64,000 bases of DNA, taken from NCBI GenBank assembly GCA_002377855.1, contig DFQQ01000044.1, positions 28,258 to 92,257 of the forward strand. Reading direction: 5' to 3'. The DNA is from Acidovorax delafieldii (GTDB lineage: Bacteria; Pseudomonadota; Gammaproteobacteria; Burkholderiales; Burkholderiaceae_C). Below are positions 23,932-33,680 of this stretch, in pieces; position 1 is the first letter of the stretch; the number at the start of each line of letters is the position of its first letter. The notes under the pieces were generated by a model. It was given only the letters and a program-made list of their open reading frames with translations, had not been told where the DNA came from and searched no databases. The position numbers and the translations under genes are program-made.

Positions 23932-24079
23932 CACCCCCTGAGTCGCTTCGCGCCTTCCCCCTCTCTCTACGCGCTGCGCGCTACGGGAGTGGGACGCACC
24001 CAGCGCGGCGGGGCGGTGCGGCCGGCTCGGGCCCTTGCGCGGCTGCGCGGGCTTGGGCCGCGCCAGCTGCATGCGCAGT
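23932..24079 (+). repeat. Dispersed repeat family II, copy 1 (flgE-flgF interval)
   Basis: This non-coding GC-rich block begins ACACCCCCTGAG, continues with CGCTTCGCGCCTTCCCCCTC and ends near GGGCCGCGCCAGCTGCATG. It aligns with blocks at 38660-38783 and 55128-55260. It sits just after a stop codon and before a same-strand gene. Confidence 0.7.
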
Positions 24080-24123
24080 GGACGGCGTGCGGGACCACAG
24101 GGAACTGAAAGGAACATCGCGCC

Positions 24124-24864
24124 ATGGACCGCATCATCTACACCACCATGACAGGGGCCAACGCCGCTGCCCACCGGCAGACGGTGCTGGCCAACAACCT
24201 GGCCAATGCGTCCACCAACGGCTTTCGGGCAGAAATGTCCACCTTCCGCTCGGTGCCGCTGCAGGGCGACGGTTCCACCACCCGCGTGTTCGCACTGGAG
24301 GCCACGTCCGGCCACCTCGACACCGCCGGCCCGGCCAAGACCACGGGCCGCAATCTGGACGCCATGGCCATGGGCAACGCATGGTTTGCCGTGCAGGGGC
24401 TCGATGGCCTGGAGGCCTACACCCGCGCAGGCTCGTTCGACGTGTCCGCCGCAGGCCAGTTGGTAACGCCATCGGGCCTGCCCGTGCTGTCGGACGGCGG
24501 CGCACCCATCGACATTCCGCAGGGCGCAGAAGTGACCCTGGGGGCTGACGGCACCCTCACCGCCAAGACGGCAGGCCAGCCCCCCGCTGCCGTGGGGCGC
24601 CTGAAACTGGCGTCTCCCACGCTGGAGGATCCCCTCAAGCGGGGCGACGATGGCTTGTTTCGCACCGCTTCAGGAGACCCCATGCCCAACGACGCAGCAG
24701 CCCGCATGCTCAGCGGTGCCGTGGAAGGCTCGAACGTGAACGCCGTGGAAAGCATGGTGGGGATGATCGCCGCCTCGCGCCAGTTCGAACAACAGATGCG
24801 GCTTCTGCAAACGGCCGAAACCAACGACAAATCAGCCGCCCAGCTGCTCAGCCTCAACGGCTGA
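24124..24864 (+). CDS. flgF: Flagellar basal-body rod protein FlgF
   Basis: The 246-residue proximal rod protein has the N-terminal motif RQTVLANNLANASTNGFRAE, a central FlgE/F/G-type domain with AWFAVQGLDGLEAYTRAGSF, and the C-terminal motif VNAVESMVGMIAASRQFEQQ. It lies upstream of flgG in the usual order. The upstream gap of nearly 200 bases holds a family II repeat. Confidence 0.94.
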   Translation: MDRIIYTTMTGANAAAHRQTVLANNLANASTNGFRAEMSTFRSVPLQGDGSTTRVFALEATSGHLDTAGPAKTTGRNLDAMAMGNAWFAVQGLDGLEAYTRAGSFDVSAAGQLVTPSGLPVLSDGGAPIDIPQGAEVTLGADGTLTAKTAGQPPAAVGRLKLASPTLEDPLKRGDDGLFRTASGDPMPNDAAARMLSGAVEGSNVNAVESMVGMIAASRQFEQQMRLLQTAETNDKSAAQLLSLNG

Positions 24865-24909
24865 CAGCCGGCCCTACGCCCACGCTGAACCGCCTTCAAG
24901 GAAAACGCC

Positions 24910-25692
24910 ATGTTCACCGCCCTCTATACCGCCAAGTCCGGCATGACCGTGCAGCAGACCAATATCGATCTGCACTCGCACAACCTGTCCAACGTCTCCA
25001 CCACCGGCTTCAAGCGCAACTTTGCCAACGTGGAAGACCTGGCCTACCAGAACTACCGCCAGGTGGGTGCTGCCGCCACCGAGCAAAACCAGCTGCCCAC
25101 CGGGCTGCACATGGGCCTGGGCGCGCGCACGGTGTCGATCGGACGCAACTTCGAGCAAGGCAGCCTGCAGGAGTCCAAGAACAGCCTGGACGTGGCCATC
25201 AACGGCAACGGCTTCTTTGAAGTGACGATGCCCGACGGCAGCATCGGATACACCCGCGACGGCTCCTTCAAGGTGGACGCACAGGGGCGCCTGGTCACAT
25301 CGGGCGGCCTGCCAGTGGCCAATGGCATCACCATCCCGCCCAATGCCACCAACATCAGCATCAGCAGTGACGGCGCGGTGAGTGCCACCATACCCGGCAA
25401 CACGCAACCCCAGCCTTTGGGCAACCTGGCGATGTCGGGTTTTGTGAACGTCGGCGGGCTGGAGCCCATCGGGCAGAACCTGTTCAAGGAATCCGCTGCC
25501 TCGGGCCAGCCCCAGCAGGGGACGCCCGGCACCAACGGACTGGGCATCATCAAGCAGGGCTTTCTGGAGTCGTCCAACGTCAACGTGGTGGAAGAGCTGG
25601 TGAACATGATCCAGACCCAGCGTGCCTATGAGATGAACTCCAAGGCCATCTCCACCACTGACCAGATGCTGGCAAAGCTGAGCCAGCTGTAA
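24910..25692 (+). CDS. flgG: Flagellar distal rod protein FlgG
   Basis: The 260-residue distal rod subunit starts MFTALYTAKSGMTVQQTNID and contains the HNLSNVSTTGFKRNFANVED motif, the central GNGFFEVTMPDGSIGYTRDG segment and the C-terminal VNVVEELVNMIQTQRAYEMN. The length equals that of well-studied FlgG proteins. The rod is completed by this protein before the L- and P-rings are built by the next genes. Confidence 0.96.
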   Translation: MFTALYTAKSGMTVQQTNIDLHSHNLSNVSTTGFKRNFANVEDLAYQNYRQVGAAATEQNQLPTGLHMGLGARTVSIGRNFEQGSLQESKNSLDVAINGNGFFEVTMPDGSIGYTRDGSFKVDAQGRLVTSGGLPVANGITIPPNATNISISSDGAVSATIPGNTQPQPLGNLAMSGFVNVGGLEPIGQNLFKESAASGQPQQGTPGTNGLGIIKQGFLESSNVNVVEELVNMIQTQRAYEMNSKAISTTDQMLAKLSQL

Positions 25693-25719
25693 GCCCGCAC
25701 GTCCTGAGGAAGGCACGCC

Positions 25720-26451
25720 ATGAACCACGCCGCCACACACCACACCCAGGGCGCCATCGCCCCAACGCGCAACGCCCTTTGGGTCAGCACCGGCTTCGCC
25801 CTGTGCGTGCTGGCCACTGGTTGCGCCTCCCTGTCGCCTCCTCCTCCAGTGGATGTGCTGCCCACCGCCCCTCCACAGATCACGGTGGCGCCGCGCGCAG
25901 CGCCCGTTGCCGTGACGGGCAGCCTCTACAGCACGGCCAGCTACCGCCCTTCGTTTGAAGACCGGCGTGCCCGGCTGGTGGGCGACCTGGTGACCATCCA
26001 GATCGTCGAGACCGTGACGGCCAAGCAGGCGTCTTCTTCTACGGTGGACCACTCCTCTGAACTGAAGGGCGGCGTAACGGCGCTGCCATTCACCGGCAAA
26101 TCGTTCACCGACAAGCTGGGCGTGGGGGCCTCGTCGGGCAACACCTTCTCGGGCAAGGGCGGCACGGAAAGCGCCAACACCTTCCAGGGCTCAATCACGG
26201 CCACCGTGATCGATGTGCTGCCCAATGGCCACTTAGTGGTGGCGGGCGAAAAGCAAATTGGCGTGAACCAGAACGTGGACGTGCTGCGGTTTTCCGGCAC
26301 GATCGATCCGCGCGTGATGCAGCCGGGCAGCATCATCAACTCCACCCAAGTGGCCAATGTGCGCGTGGAATCGCGCGGCCGGGGTGCGCAAAGCGAAGCG
26401 CAGGCCATGGGTTGGCTGGGCCGCTTCTTCAACAAGGTCACCCCCTTCTGA
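25720..26451 (+). CDS. flgH: Flagellar L-ring lipoprotein FlgH
   Basis: This 243-residue outer-membrane lipoprotein builds the L-ring. A signal sequence ends in the lipobox LATGC with the modified Cys at residue 35. The conserved core includes FEDRRARLVGDLVTIQIVET, GHLVVAGEKQIGVNQNVDVL and RVMQPGSIINSTQVANVRVE, and the C-terminus ends MGWLGRFFNKVTPF as in other FlgH proteins. It follows flgG by 27 bases. Confidence 0.95.
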   Translation: MNHAATHHTQGAIAPTRNALWVSTGFALCVLATGCASLSPPPPVDVLPTAPPQITVAPRAAPVAVTGSLYSTASYRPSFEDRRARLVGDLVTIQIVETVTAKQASSSTVDHSSELKGGVTALPFTGKSFTDKLGVGASSGNTFSGKGGTESANTFQGSITATVIDVLPNGHLVVAGEKQIGVNQNVDVLRFSGTIDPRVMQPGSIINSTQVANVRVESRGRGAQSEAQAMGWLGRFFNKVTPF

Positions 26452-26568
26452 ACGCACCCGGCCCCGGCCTCGTCGCTGCCGGCGCATCCGCGCACGGCGG
26501 CCGGGCTGCCGGGCATTGGCCCGCCCTCTCGCGCGGCAGGCCGCACAGGTGCCTCATCGCTTTCCGTT

Positions 26569-26625
26569 TGCTATATTTTGTATAGCTGCTCGCGCTTTAC
26601 CCTAAAGCGCTAGGCGGCATTTTTA
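26569..26625 (+). repeat. Dispersed repeat family I, copy d (flgH-flgI interval)
   Basis: This full-length copy contains GCTATATTTTGTATAGCTGC, then TCGCGCTTTACCCTAAAGCG, then CTAGGCGGC. It lies in the 304-base gap between flgH and flgI. A short CCGG-TGAA-CCGG hairpin followed by a T-rich run at about 26697-26716 is a weak terminator candidate. No other gene is seen in the gap. Confidence 0.8.
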
Positions 26626-26755
26626 TACACAACCCTGCATCGCGGCACTGGCTTGGGCTCCCCGCACCCTGCACAGGCCCATCCGAGGCAATAGACCGGT
26701 GAACCGGCTTCTTTTTGGGTTTTAGTTTTTGCCATGGCCGACCACAATCGAAGCC

Positions 26756-27898
26756 ATGAAAGCCTCGTCCCACCCCCTCTGGTTACGCAACCTGCGCACG
26801 CTCTGGCTGGTGGTGGCCGCGCTGCTCGCAGCCGCCGCGCCCAGCGCACACGCTGTGCGCATCAAGGAAGTGGCGGCCGTGCAAGGCGTGCGCAGCAACC
26901 AATTGACGGGCTACGGCCTGGTGGTGGGGCTGGATGGCACTGGCGACCAGACAACGCAGATGCCCTACACCACGCAGGCCATGGCCAACTACCTGCAGCA
27001 GATGGGCATCACCTTGCCCCCTGGCACGGCTTCGCAGCTGCAACTCAAGAACGTCGCTGCAGTCATCGTTACCACCCAGCTGCCCGCGTTCGCGCAACCG
27101 GGCCAGATGCTGGACGTGAATGTCTCCTCCATGGGCAATTCCAAATCGCTCAAGGGCGGCACGCTCATCGCCACGCCGCTGCGCGGTGCCGACGGTGAGA
27201 TCTACGCGCTGGCCCAGGGCAACCTGGTGGTGGGCGGTGCAGGCGCCTCGGCGGGCGGCAGCAAGGTGCAGATCAACCATCTGTCCGCAGGTCGCATTCC
27301 GCAAGGCGCGCAGGTTGAACGCTCTGTCCCCACGCCGCTCAACGAAGGCGACACGATCAATCTCGGCCTCAACAGCTCGGACTTTCAGACCGCGCGCAAG
27401 GTGGCCCAGGCCATCAACGCCAAGCTGGGCAATGGCCTGGCAACCGCACTGGACGGGCGCACCGTGCAAGTGCGCGCACCGCAAGACCCGGGCGCGCGGG
27501 TTGGCTTTATCGCCGACCTTGAAGAGCTGCCGCTGGAAAACAGCATTCCCTCGGCCAAGGTGGTCATCAATGCACGCACGGGCTCCATCGTGCTCAACCA
27601 GGCCGTGACGCTGGGCTCGTGTGCCATCGCGCACGGCAACCTGTCCATCACCATCAATTCGACCCCGGTCATCAGCCAACCCAACCCACTGTCGCAGGGG
27701 CAAACGGTGGTCACGCAAAAGAGCGACATCACCATCAACCAGGAGCCAGGCAACATCATCCAGATGCCGCCGTCTGCGCAGCTGGCCGATGTGGTGCGTG
27801 CCTTGAACCAGCTGGGCGCCACGCCACAAGACCTGCTGGCCATCTTGCAGGCCATCAAGGCCGCTGGCGCTCTGAACGCGGAGCTGGAGGTGATCTGA
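26756..27898 (+). CDS. flgI: Flagellar P-ring protein FlgI
   Basis: The 380-residue periplasmic P-ring subunit has an N-terminal signal peptide (LRTLWLVVAALLAAAAPSAH, cleavage after AHA). The mature start VRIKEVAAVQGVRSNQLTGY leads into GLVVGLDGTGDQT, and the C-terminus has LADVVRALNQLGATPQDLLA then ILQAIKAAGALNAELEVI, both characteristic. The ATG at 26756 is preferred over 26729 because it begins the signal peptide. It is followed directly by flgJ with a one-base gap. Confidence 0.95.
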   Translation: MKASSHPLWLRNLRTLWLVVAALLAAAAPSAHAVRIKEVAAVQGVRSNQLTGYGLVVGLDGTGDQTTQMPYTTQAMANYLQQMGITLPPGTASQLQLKNVAAVIVTTQLPAFAQPGQMLDVNVSSMGNSKSLKGGTLIATPLRGADGEIYALAQGNLVVGGAGASAGGSKVQINHLSAGRIPQGAQVERSVPTPLNEGDTINLGLNSSDFQTARKVAQAINAKLGNGLATALDGRTVQVRAPQDPGARVGFIADLEELPLENSIPSAKVVINARTGSIVLNQAVTLGSCAIAHGNLSITINSTPVISQPNPLSQGQTVVTQKSDITINQEPGNIIQMPPSAQLADVVRALNQLGATPQDLLAILQAIKAAGALNAELEVI

Positions 27899-27899
27899 T

Positions 27900-28823
27900 A
27901 TGGCCATGACCTTGCCTTCGTCTGCGTCGACCAGCGCTTCCCAAGCGCTGGCGGTGGACACGCGCTCGCTCAACGCGCTCAAGTACGAAGCGGGGCAGAA
28001 CGGCCCCCAGGCGGCCAAAGAGGCGGCCAAACAGTTTGAGTCGCTGTTCATGCGCGAGCTGATCAAGAGCATGCGCGAGGCCACGATGAAGTCGGGCCTG
28101 CTCGACAGCGCCCAGGGAGACCTGGGCATGGACATGCTGGACCAACAGCTGTCCGTGCAGATGTCGGGGCAGCCGGGCGGGTTGTCAGAGGCCATTGCGC
28201 GCCAGCTCTCACGCCAGATGGGCGTGGCCGAGCCCACGTTTTCCGTTCCCTCCACCCTCAGCCTGCCGCAGGTCACCGGCCGCACCGGCGCGGCCTCCAA
28301 GCCAACCGTGGGCGCCACGGGCGTGAGCGCTGCGCCTGCCCCCAAGGGGCGCGACGACTTTGTGCAGCACCTCAGCAGCACGGCAGAAGCCGTGGCCAAG
28401 GAAAGCGGCATTCCCGCCAGTTTCATGCTGGGCCAGGCGGGCCACGAAACCGGCTGGGGCAAGAGCGAGATCCGCAACAAGGATGGCTCCACCTCGTTCA
28501 ACCTGTTCGGCATCAAGGCCGGCAAGGGCTGGACCGGCAAGGTGGCCGAGGTGACGACCACCGAATACATCAACGGCAAGGCCCAGAAGGTGGTGGCGAA
28601 GTTCCGCGCGTACGACTCGTACGAAGACTCTTTCCGGGACTACGCACGGCTCATCACCGACAGCCCGCGCTACGAAAAAGCCCAGGCCACGGCCAAGTCG
28701 GGCTCTGCGGTGGCCTATGCGGCCGAGTTGCAGAAGGCGGGGTATGCAACAGATCCTGAATACGCCAGGAAGCTCAGCGGCGCGATCCAGAGCGCGCTGC
28801 GGGCCCAGAAGGCGCAAGCATGA
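27900..28823 (+). CDS. flgJ: Flagellar rod cap / peptidoglycan hydrolase FlgJ
   Basis: The 307-residue bifunctional protein has an N-terminal rod-capping domain (AAKQFESLFMRELIKSMREA, then LDSAQGDLGMDMLDQQLS). A linker leads to a C-terminal GH73 muramidase domain (about residues 155-300). The motif MLGQAGHETGWGKSEIR contains the catalytic Glu, and SFNLFGIKAG and FRAYDSYEDSFRDYARLI are family-typical. It cuts the peptidoglycan so the rod can pass. Confidence 0.95.
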   Translation: MAMTLPSSASTSASQALAVDTRSLNALKYEAGQNGPQAAKEAAKQFESLFMRELIKSMREATMKSGLLDSAQGDLGMDMLDQQLSVQMSGQPGGLSEAIARQLSRQMGVAEPTFSVPSTLSLPQVTGRTGAASKPTVGATGVSAAPAPKGRDDFVQHLSSTAEAVAKESGIPASFMLGQAGHETGWGKSEIRNKDGSTSFNLFGIKAGKGWTGKVAEVTTTEYINGKAQKVVAKFRAYDSYEDSFRDYARLITDSPRYEKAQATAKSGSAVAYAAELQKAGYATDPEYARKLSGAIQSALRAQKAQA

Positions 28824-28840
28824 TGGAACCGGTGTAAATC

Positions 28841-30826
28841 ATGGGACTGCTCAACGTCGGCGCTCGCGCCCTGATGGCCAACCAGGTGGCCCTGCAAACC
28901 GCTGGCAACAACATTGCCAACGTGAACACGCCCGGCTACTCGCGCCAGACGGTGGCGCTGCAGACCGTGCAGGGTCAGTTTTCGGGTGCGGGCTACATCG
29001 GCCAAGGGGTGGATGTGCGCACCATCCTGCGCAACCAAAGCGAGCTGCTGACACGCCAGGCCGCAGCAGCAGGCTCGGTGAGCGCAGCCGACACGGTGCG
29101 TGCCGAGCGGCTGTCCCAGTTGCAGGAGATTTTCAGCGGCGGCCCCACCGGCCTGGGCGCTGCCATTACCGACATGATGAATGCGTTCTCGGACGTGGTC
29201 GCCTCCCCCACCGACCTGTCGGCGCGCACCCTGGTGCTCACGCGCATCGATGAGACGGCGGCCCGCATGCGCACCTCGGCCGACCGCATCAACGAAATCC
29301 AGTACACGGTGACCGAGCAGCTGCAAAACAGCGCCAACACCGTCAACAGCCTTGCCAAGCAGATGGCCTCGATCAATGAGCAGATCGCGCGCGCCACAGG
29401 CAACGGCCAGACGCCCAATGACCTGCTGGACCAGCGCGAGCAGATCATCCGGGAAATCAACCAGTATGTGCAGACGACGCAGATACCGGCTGACGACGGA
29501 ACCATCGGCCTGTTCGTGGGCGGCAGCCAGCCCCTGGTGCTGGGAAGCACGGCCACCGCCGTCTCCGTGGGCGACTCGGGCACCTTCCCTGCCAGCGGCC
29601 AGCTCAAGCTGCTGTTCAACCGCCCGGGTTCGCCTGCCATTGAGCTGGACGAGAATGCGCTGGGCGGCGGCAGCATGTCGGGCCTGCTCCGGTTCAATAA
29701 CACTGACCTGGCCGAAGGCCGCAATTTGCTGGGGCGCATGGCACTGGCCATTGGCACCACGATGAACTACCAGCAGACCATGGGCCTCACGCTCGATGGT
29801 GTCGCTGGCAAGCCGCTGTTTGCCACCACGACCAGCGTCCAGGGCTCCACACTGGGCACGGCTGTGGGCACGATCGATTTCACAGACTCGACCAAATACT
29901 CGCCCACGCAGTTCGCTGCATCCGACTATGAAGTGCGCTTTGATGCCTCGGGCGTGGGTGGCCAGGTGGTGCGCCTGTCCGATGGCAAGGCCACCGCCTT
30001 CGCCAACGTGGGCGCGCTCGCCGCTACGCAGATCGACGGGCTGACGTTCAACTTCACGGCGGGGGGCAGCGCCAACGAAAGGGTCCTGTTCAAGCCGTTT
30101 GCCTCGGCCGCCAGCGATGTCAAGGCACTGGTGTATTCGCCCCGCGACCTGGCTGCGGCGAACCCCGTCAACGCGGCCATGGGCACCGCCAACAGTGGCA
30201 CGCTGCAGCTCTCCAGCCTCAAGGCCACGGGCCAGCCCACCTTGGTGCTGCCGCCCAATGCCAATCCCACAGCCGTTCCGCCCATCCTGGGCGGCATCCA
30301 GCTGGTGTTCAACGCGGGGCCGCCCACGACCTATGACGTACTCAGCCGCGGCACGTCGCCAGCCACCACGGTGGCAACGGCGCAGCCCTACACGTCGGGC
30401 TCCCCTATTTCCATCAACGGTTGGGAAATCAAGCTCCAGGGCAGCCCCAAGTCTGGCGACACGGTCACCATCGGCAATGCGAAGGACCCCCAATACGGCG
30501 ACAACTTCACTCGCAACGCAGGCAACGCCACGGCGCTGATGAACCTGCGCGATGTGAAGATGTTTGATGAATCGACGATGAGCGACGGCTATGCCAGCGC
30601 CATGGCCCAGGTGGGCACGCGCACGCAGAGCGCGCTGTTTGCCTCCCAGCTTTCCAAGTCCATTGCCGTGAATCTGGAAAACGACCGCACGGCGGTTTCT
30701 GGTGTGAACCTGGACGAAGAAGCCGCCAAGCTGCTGCAGTACCAGCAGGCCTACCAGGCCTCGGCCAAGATGCTGCAGATTGCGCAGAGTGTCTTTGACA
30801 CACTGATCCAGAACCTGGGCCGATGA
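28841..30826 (+). CDS. flgK: Hook-filament junction protein FlgK (HAP1)
   Basis: This 661-residue junction protein carries the N-terminal rod/hook motif QTAGNNIANVNTPGYSRQTV and the C-terminal segment VSGVNLDEEAAKLLQYQQAY followed by QASAKMLQIAQSVFDTLI. The large central region forms the exposed domains and varies between species. It is a client of the FlgN chaperone encoded on the opposite strand in this cluster. flgL follows after 31 bases. Confidence 0.95.
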   Translation: MGLLNVGARALMANQVALQTAGNNIANVNTPGYSRQTVALQTVQGQFSGAGYIGQGVDVRTILRNQSELLTRQAAAAGSVSAADTVRAERLSQLQEIFSGGPTGLGAAITDMMNAFSDVVASPTDLSARTLVLTRIDETAARMRTSADRINEIQYTVTEQLQNSANTVNSLAKQMASINEQIARATGNGQTPNDLLDQREQIIREINQYVQTTQIPADDGTIGLFVGGSQPLVLGSTATAVSVGDSGTFPASGQLKLLFNRPGSPAIELDENALGGGSMSGLLRFNNTDLAEGRNLLGRMALAIGTTMNYQQTMGLTLDGVAGKPLFATTTSVQGSTLGTAVGTIDFTDSTKYSPTQFAASDYEVRFDASGVGGQVVRLSDGKATAFANVGALAATQIDGLTFNFTAGGSANERVLFKPFASAASDVKALVYSPRDLAAANPVNAAMGTANSGTLQLSSLKATGQPTLVLPPNANPTAVPPILGGIQLVFNAGPPTTYDVLSRGTSPATTVATAQPYTSGSPISINGWEIKLQGSPKSGDTVTIGNAKDPQYGDNFTRNAGNATALMNLRDVKMFDESTMSDGYASAMAQVGTRTQSALFASQLSKSIAVNLENDRTAVSGVNLDEEAAKLLQYQQAYQASAKMLQIAQSVFDTLIQNLGR

Positions 30827-30857
30827 CACCCCGTGATGCGCTCCGAAGGAGTCTGAC

Positions 30858-32228
30858 ATGAGCAATACGATCTTTCGCGTTGGCACGGCCAACATGTATG
30901 ACAACTCCATCCGCAATGTGTCGGCGCGGCAGGCGTCGCTCGTCAACCTGCAGGAGAACCTGACCTCGGGCAAACGCGTGGTGCGGGCCAGCGACGACCC
31001 GGTTTCTGCTGCGCAGGCCGAGCGCGCGCTGACCCGGCTCAATCGCATCCAGACTGAGCAGCGCGCGCTGGAAACCCAGCGCAACGCCATCGCTCAGGCG
31101 GAATCCACCATGGGAGACGCCATCGGACTGGTGCAGGAAGCGCGGCAGCTGATGGTGAGTGCGGGCAGCGCGGCGCTGAGCAGCAGCGAGCGCGCCACCA
31201 TTGCCAATCAGTTGCAGAGCTTGCGCGACCAGCTCACCTCCGTGGCCAACCGCACCGATACCAACGGGCTGCCCCTGCTGGGGGCCCTGGGCAGCGCGCA
31301 GTCGCCCTTCATGGGGCCGCTGAACGGCACGCCCGACTACCTGTTTGCAGGCCAGGCGGGGCAAGCGGCCAGCAGCGGCGTCGCGCTGCCCAACACGCTG
31401 GACGGCGATGCCGCGTTCATGTTCGACGCCACGCGGGACGGCAGCTTCCACGCAGCCATCACGCAGGGCACCAGCACGGTCATCTTGCCTGGGGCGACCA
31501 CGGGCACGGTGCCCTCTGCAGGGCAACCCAACCGGGCACTGAACACCTCTGCCATCACGGTGGCCGAAGGCACGACCTTCAACAAGGACCCCGCCACAGG
31601 GCAGGCGTATAGCTACAGCGTCAGCTTCTCCAACGTGACACTGAGCCCCGCCACCAACACGCTTTCGGCCACCTACAACGTCACGAGCACCGACCCCGCA
31701 TTCGTCGCACCCGCCGCGCAGACACTCAACCCCATCAAGGTGGGCGAGAAGAACGAGTTCAGCATCAACGGGCTGCCTGCGGGCATGTCGATGAAACTCA
31801 CGGCCACGCCTACGAAGGCGGTGGACGGCACCATCACCCTGTCGCCCGCCAATGGCGACACGGTGAACATATCGCCCAACGCCAGCGTGTTCAGCGTACT
31901 GGACAAAGCCATTGCTGAACTCAAGGCCGCGCCCAACTCCAACGTGGCTGCCCAGGCCGCCGGCCAGGCGCTGGCCAATGTCGATATCGGGCTGGAGCGC
32001 ATGAGCAACATCCGCAGCTATGCGGGCGAGTTGCTGAACCGCGCAGACCGCATCACGGGTGATCAGGGCAAGCGCTCGGTGCAGCTGGAAGGCGACCGCT
32101 CGCGCGCCGAGGATCTGGATATGATCCAAGGCATTTCAGACTTCCAGAACCAGCAGACGGGCTACCAGGCCGCACTGCAGACCTACGCGTCGGTTCAGAA
32201 GCTTTCGTTGTTCAACTACATTGGCTAG
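30858..32228 (+). CDS. flgL: Hook-filament junction protein FlgL (HAP3)
   Basis: The 456-residue flagellin-like junction protein has the N-terminal segment MYDNSIRNVSARQASLVNLQ, then LTSGKRVVRASDDPVSAAQA. The C-terminal helix has RAEDLDMIQGISDFQNQQTG followed by YQAALQTYASVQKLSLFNYI. It is longer than enteric FlgL (about 317 residues) because of an expanded central domain. It closes the flgB-to-flgL run. Confidence 0.94.
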   Translation: MSNTIFRVGTANMYDNSIRNVSARQASLVNLQENLTSGKRVVRASDDPVSAAQAERALTRLNRIQTEQRALETQRNAIAQAESTMGDAIGLVQEARQLMVSAGSAALSSSERATIANQLQSLRDQLTSVANRTDTNGLPLLGALGSAQSPFMGPLNGTPDYLFAGQAGQAASSGVALPNTLDGDAAFMFDATRDGSFHAAITQGTSTVILPGATTGTVPSAGQPNRALNTSAITVAEGTTFNKDPATGQAYSYSVSFSNVTLSPATNTLSATYNVTSTDPAFVAPAAQTLNPIKVGEKNEFSINGLPAGMSMKLTATPTKAVDGTITLSPANGDTVNISPNASVFSVLDKAIAELKAAPNSNVAAQAAGQALANVDIGLERMSNIRSYAGELLNRADRITGDQGKRSVQLEGDRSRAEDLDMIQGISDFQNQQTGYQAALQTYASVQKLSLFNYIG

Positions 32229-32286
32229 CGTCACGCCCCGCGCAGCGCGCCGGGCCCCGGGCGCAAGCCGCACCGCCTGAGAACAC

Positions 32287-33525
32287 ATGGTCCAATCTGT
32301 CCTAGGCAGTCTGATTCTGGGCTATCGCCCCCTGTGGAACCGTGCCCGCAAGCTTGCAGGCGTTCAGCTGTATGTGCACAACGAATCCGCAGTGATGGTG
32401 GACGCCGGCCACCTGCTGCGCACGCTGCAGGAGTTGTGGTCTGCCAGCTCGCCGCCGCTGCTGCTGTCCCCGCAGACGCACCAGCTGCTCTCCAGCCTGC
32501 TGGAGAGTGCGCCGCGCGGCAGCCCCTGGATCGAAGTGCGCGGCGAATGGCTCAACGACTCCACCATCTTCAACCAGGTTCGCGCTGCGCACCGCCGTGG
32601 GCTCAAGCTGGTGTGGCGCGGCGAAATCGCCAACCTGCCCCCGGCCGAGGTGGCGCGCTGCTTTGACAACAGCCTGCTGACCCTGCGGCCCGAGGACGCG
32701 GTGGCGGCACTGCAGCGCGGCGCACAGCAGTCCGGCAGCGCCAAGGCACCGCCGCGCAATGTCAGCCCCGTGCTGGCCGGGCAAATGTATGAAAACGTGG
32801 CCAGCCGCGCATTGATGGAACACTGCCTGGACAACAACGCCCTGGCGCTGGCGGGCTGGCCCACGGAAGACGTGCTCTACAGCATGCGCCATACGCCGCA
32901 GCAGCCTTCGCACGAGGTGATCCACAAGCTCATGCGGGCAATTGACGCAGAGCAGTCACTGGAAACGTTCGAAGACATCATGAGCGAGGACCCGATCCTG
33001 GCGTATCGGTTCATGATCTACACGAACTCGGCGGCGCTGGGCCTGCGCACGGGCATCGACTCGCTGCGGCGCGGCCTGGTGATGATGGGTTACGGCTCCA
33101 TCCAGCGCTGGCTGTCAGACCAGTTGCCCCACTCCAGCACCGATCCCAACATGCAGCCCATCCGCCAGTCGATGGTGACGCGTGCCCATCTGACAACGCT
33201 GCTGCTCAACGCCGGCATCGAAAACGAACTGCGGCGCGAGATTTACCTGTGCGCACTGCTGTCCCAGATCGACGAGCTGCTGCGTGAGCCGCTGGGCACG
33301 ATCCTGCACCGCATTCCGCTGTCCGAGCGCATCTATGACGCGACCGTGCTGCACACCGGCCCGTATGCGCCCAGCCTGCAGATGGCCTGCGCCCTGGAAG
33401 GGGATGACGCCGGCGTGATCCGCCGCCTGTGTGAAGAGCATGAGTTGGATCTGGAAGAGGTCAACCGTGCGCTGCTGCGCGTGCTCTCCGATCTGGAAGT
33501 GGAACGCCCTGCTCCCGCCCGCTGA
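32287..33525 (+). CDS. HDOD-domain protein with degenerate EAL-like N-terminus
   Basis: The 412-residue cytoplasmic protein follows flgL by 58 bases on the same strand. The N-terminal half resembles the EAL-like part of YuxH-type proteins (LGYRPLWNRARKLAGVQLYV) but shows no catalytic EAL motif. The HDOD domain (about residues 205-390) contains LETFEDIMSEDPILAYRFMI, NSAALGLRTGIDSLRRGLVM and a MGYGSIQRWLSD segment. Such proteins are thought to act in regulation and lack HD metal residues. Its position hints at a flagellar or cyclic-di-GMP link, but the function is not known. Confidence 0.8.
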   Translation: MVQSVLGSLILGYRPLWNRARKLAGVQLYVHNESAVMVDAGHLLRTLQELWSASSPPLLLSPQTHQLLSSLLESAPRGSPWIEVRGEWLNDSTIFNQVRAAHRRGLKLVWRGEIANLPPAEVARCFDNSLLTLRPEDAVAALQRGAQQSGSAKAPPRNVSPVLAGQMYENVASRALMEHCLDNNALALAGWPTEDVLYSMRHTPQQPSHEVIHKLMRAIDAEQSLETFEDIMSEDPILAYRFMIYTNSAALGLRTGIDSLRRGLVMMGYGSIQRWLSDQLPHSSTDPNMQPIRQSMVTRAHLTTLLLNAGIENELRREIYLCALLSQIDELLREPLGTILHRIPLSERIYDATVLHTGPYAPSLQMACALEGDDAGVIRRLCEEHELDLEEVNRALLRVLSDLEVERPAPAR

Positions 33526-33621
33526 AGGAGCGCCCCGTTCCGCCGCGCAGCGGGCCTGGGCACAAACCCGGGCAATGCAGACCTGGCGACGAGCCCACCA
33601 TCCCATCCCATTTCACCTTGG

Positions 33622-33680
33622 AAAATGCTATTGATTTAATAGCTGCTAGCGCTTAAGAACAGGGCGCCAGAGGCCTAAAT
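33622..33680 (+). repeat. Dispersed repeat family I, copy e
   Basis: This copy contains TGCTATTGATTTAATAGCTG, then CTAGCGCTTAAGAACAGGGC, then GCCAGAGGCC. It lies in the 351-base gap between the HDOD gene and the convergent MocR gene. The remaining bases 33681-33876 show no feature I can support. Confidence 0.8.

Noticed and set aside
26731..26755. Sigma-28 -10 element (GCCGACCA) just before flgI
   Set aside because: No matching -35 lies at the right distance and the transcript would be essentially leaderless.
28715..31090. Minus-strand open frame of 791 codons
   Set aside because: It is antisense to flgK and flgL; the product is Arg/His/Gly-rich with no recognisable domain.
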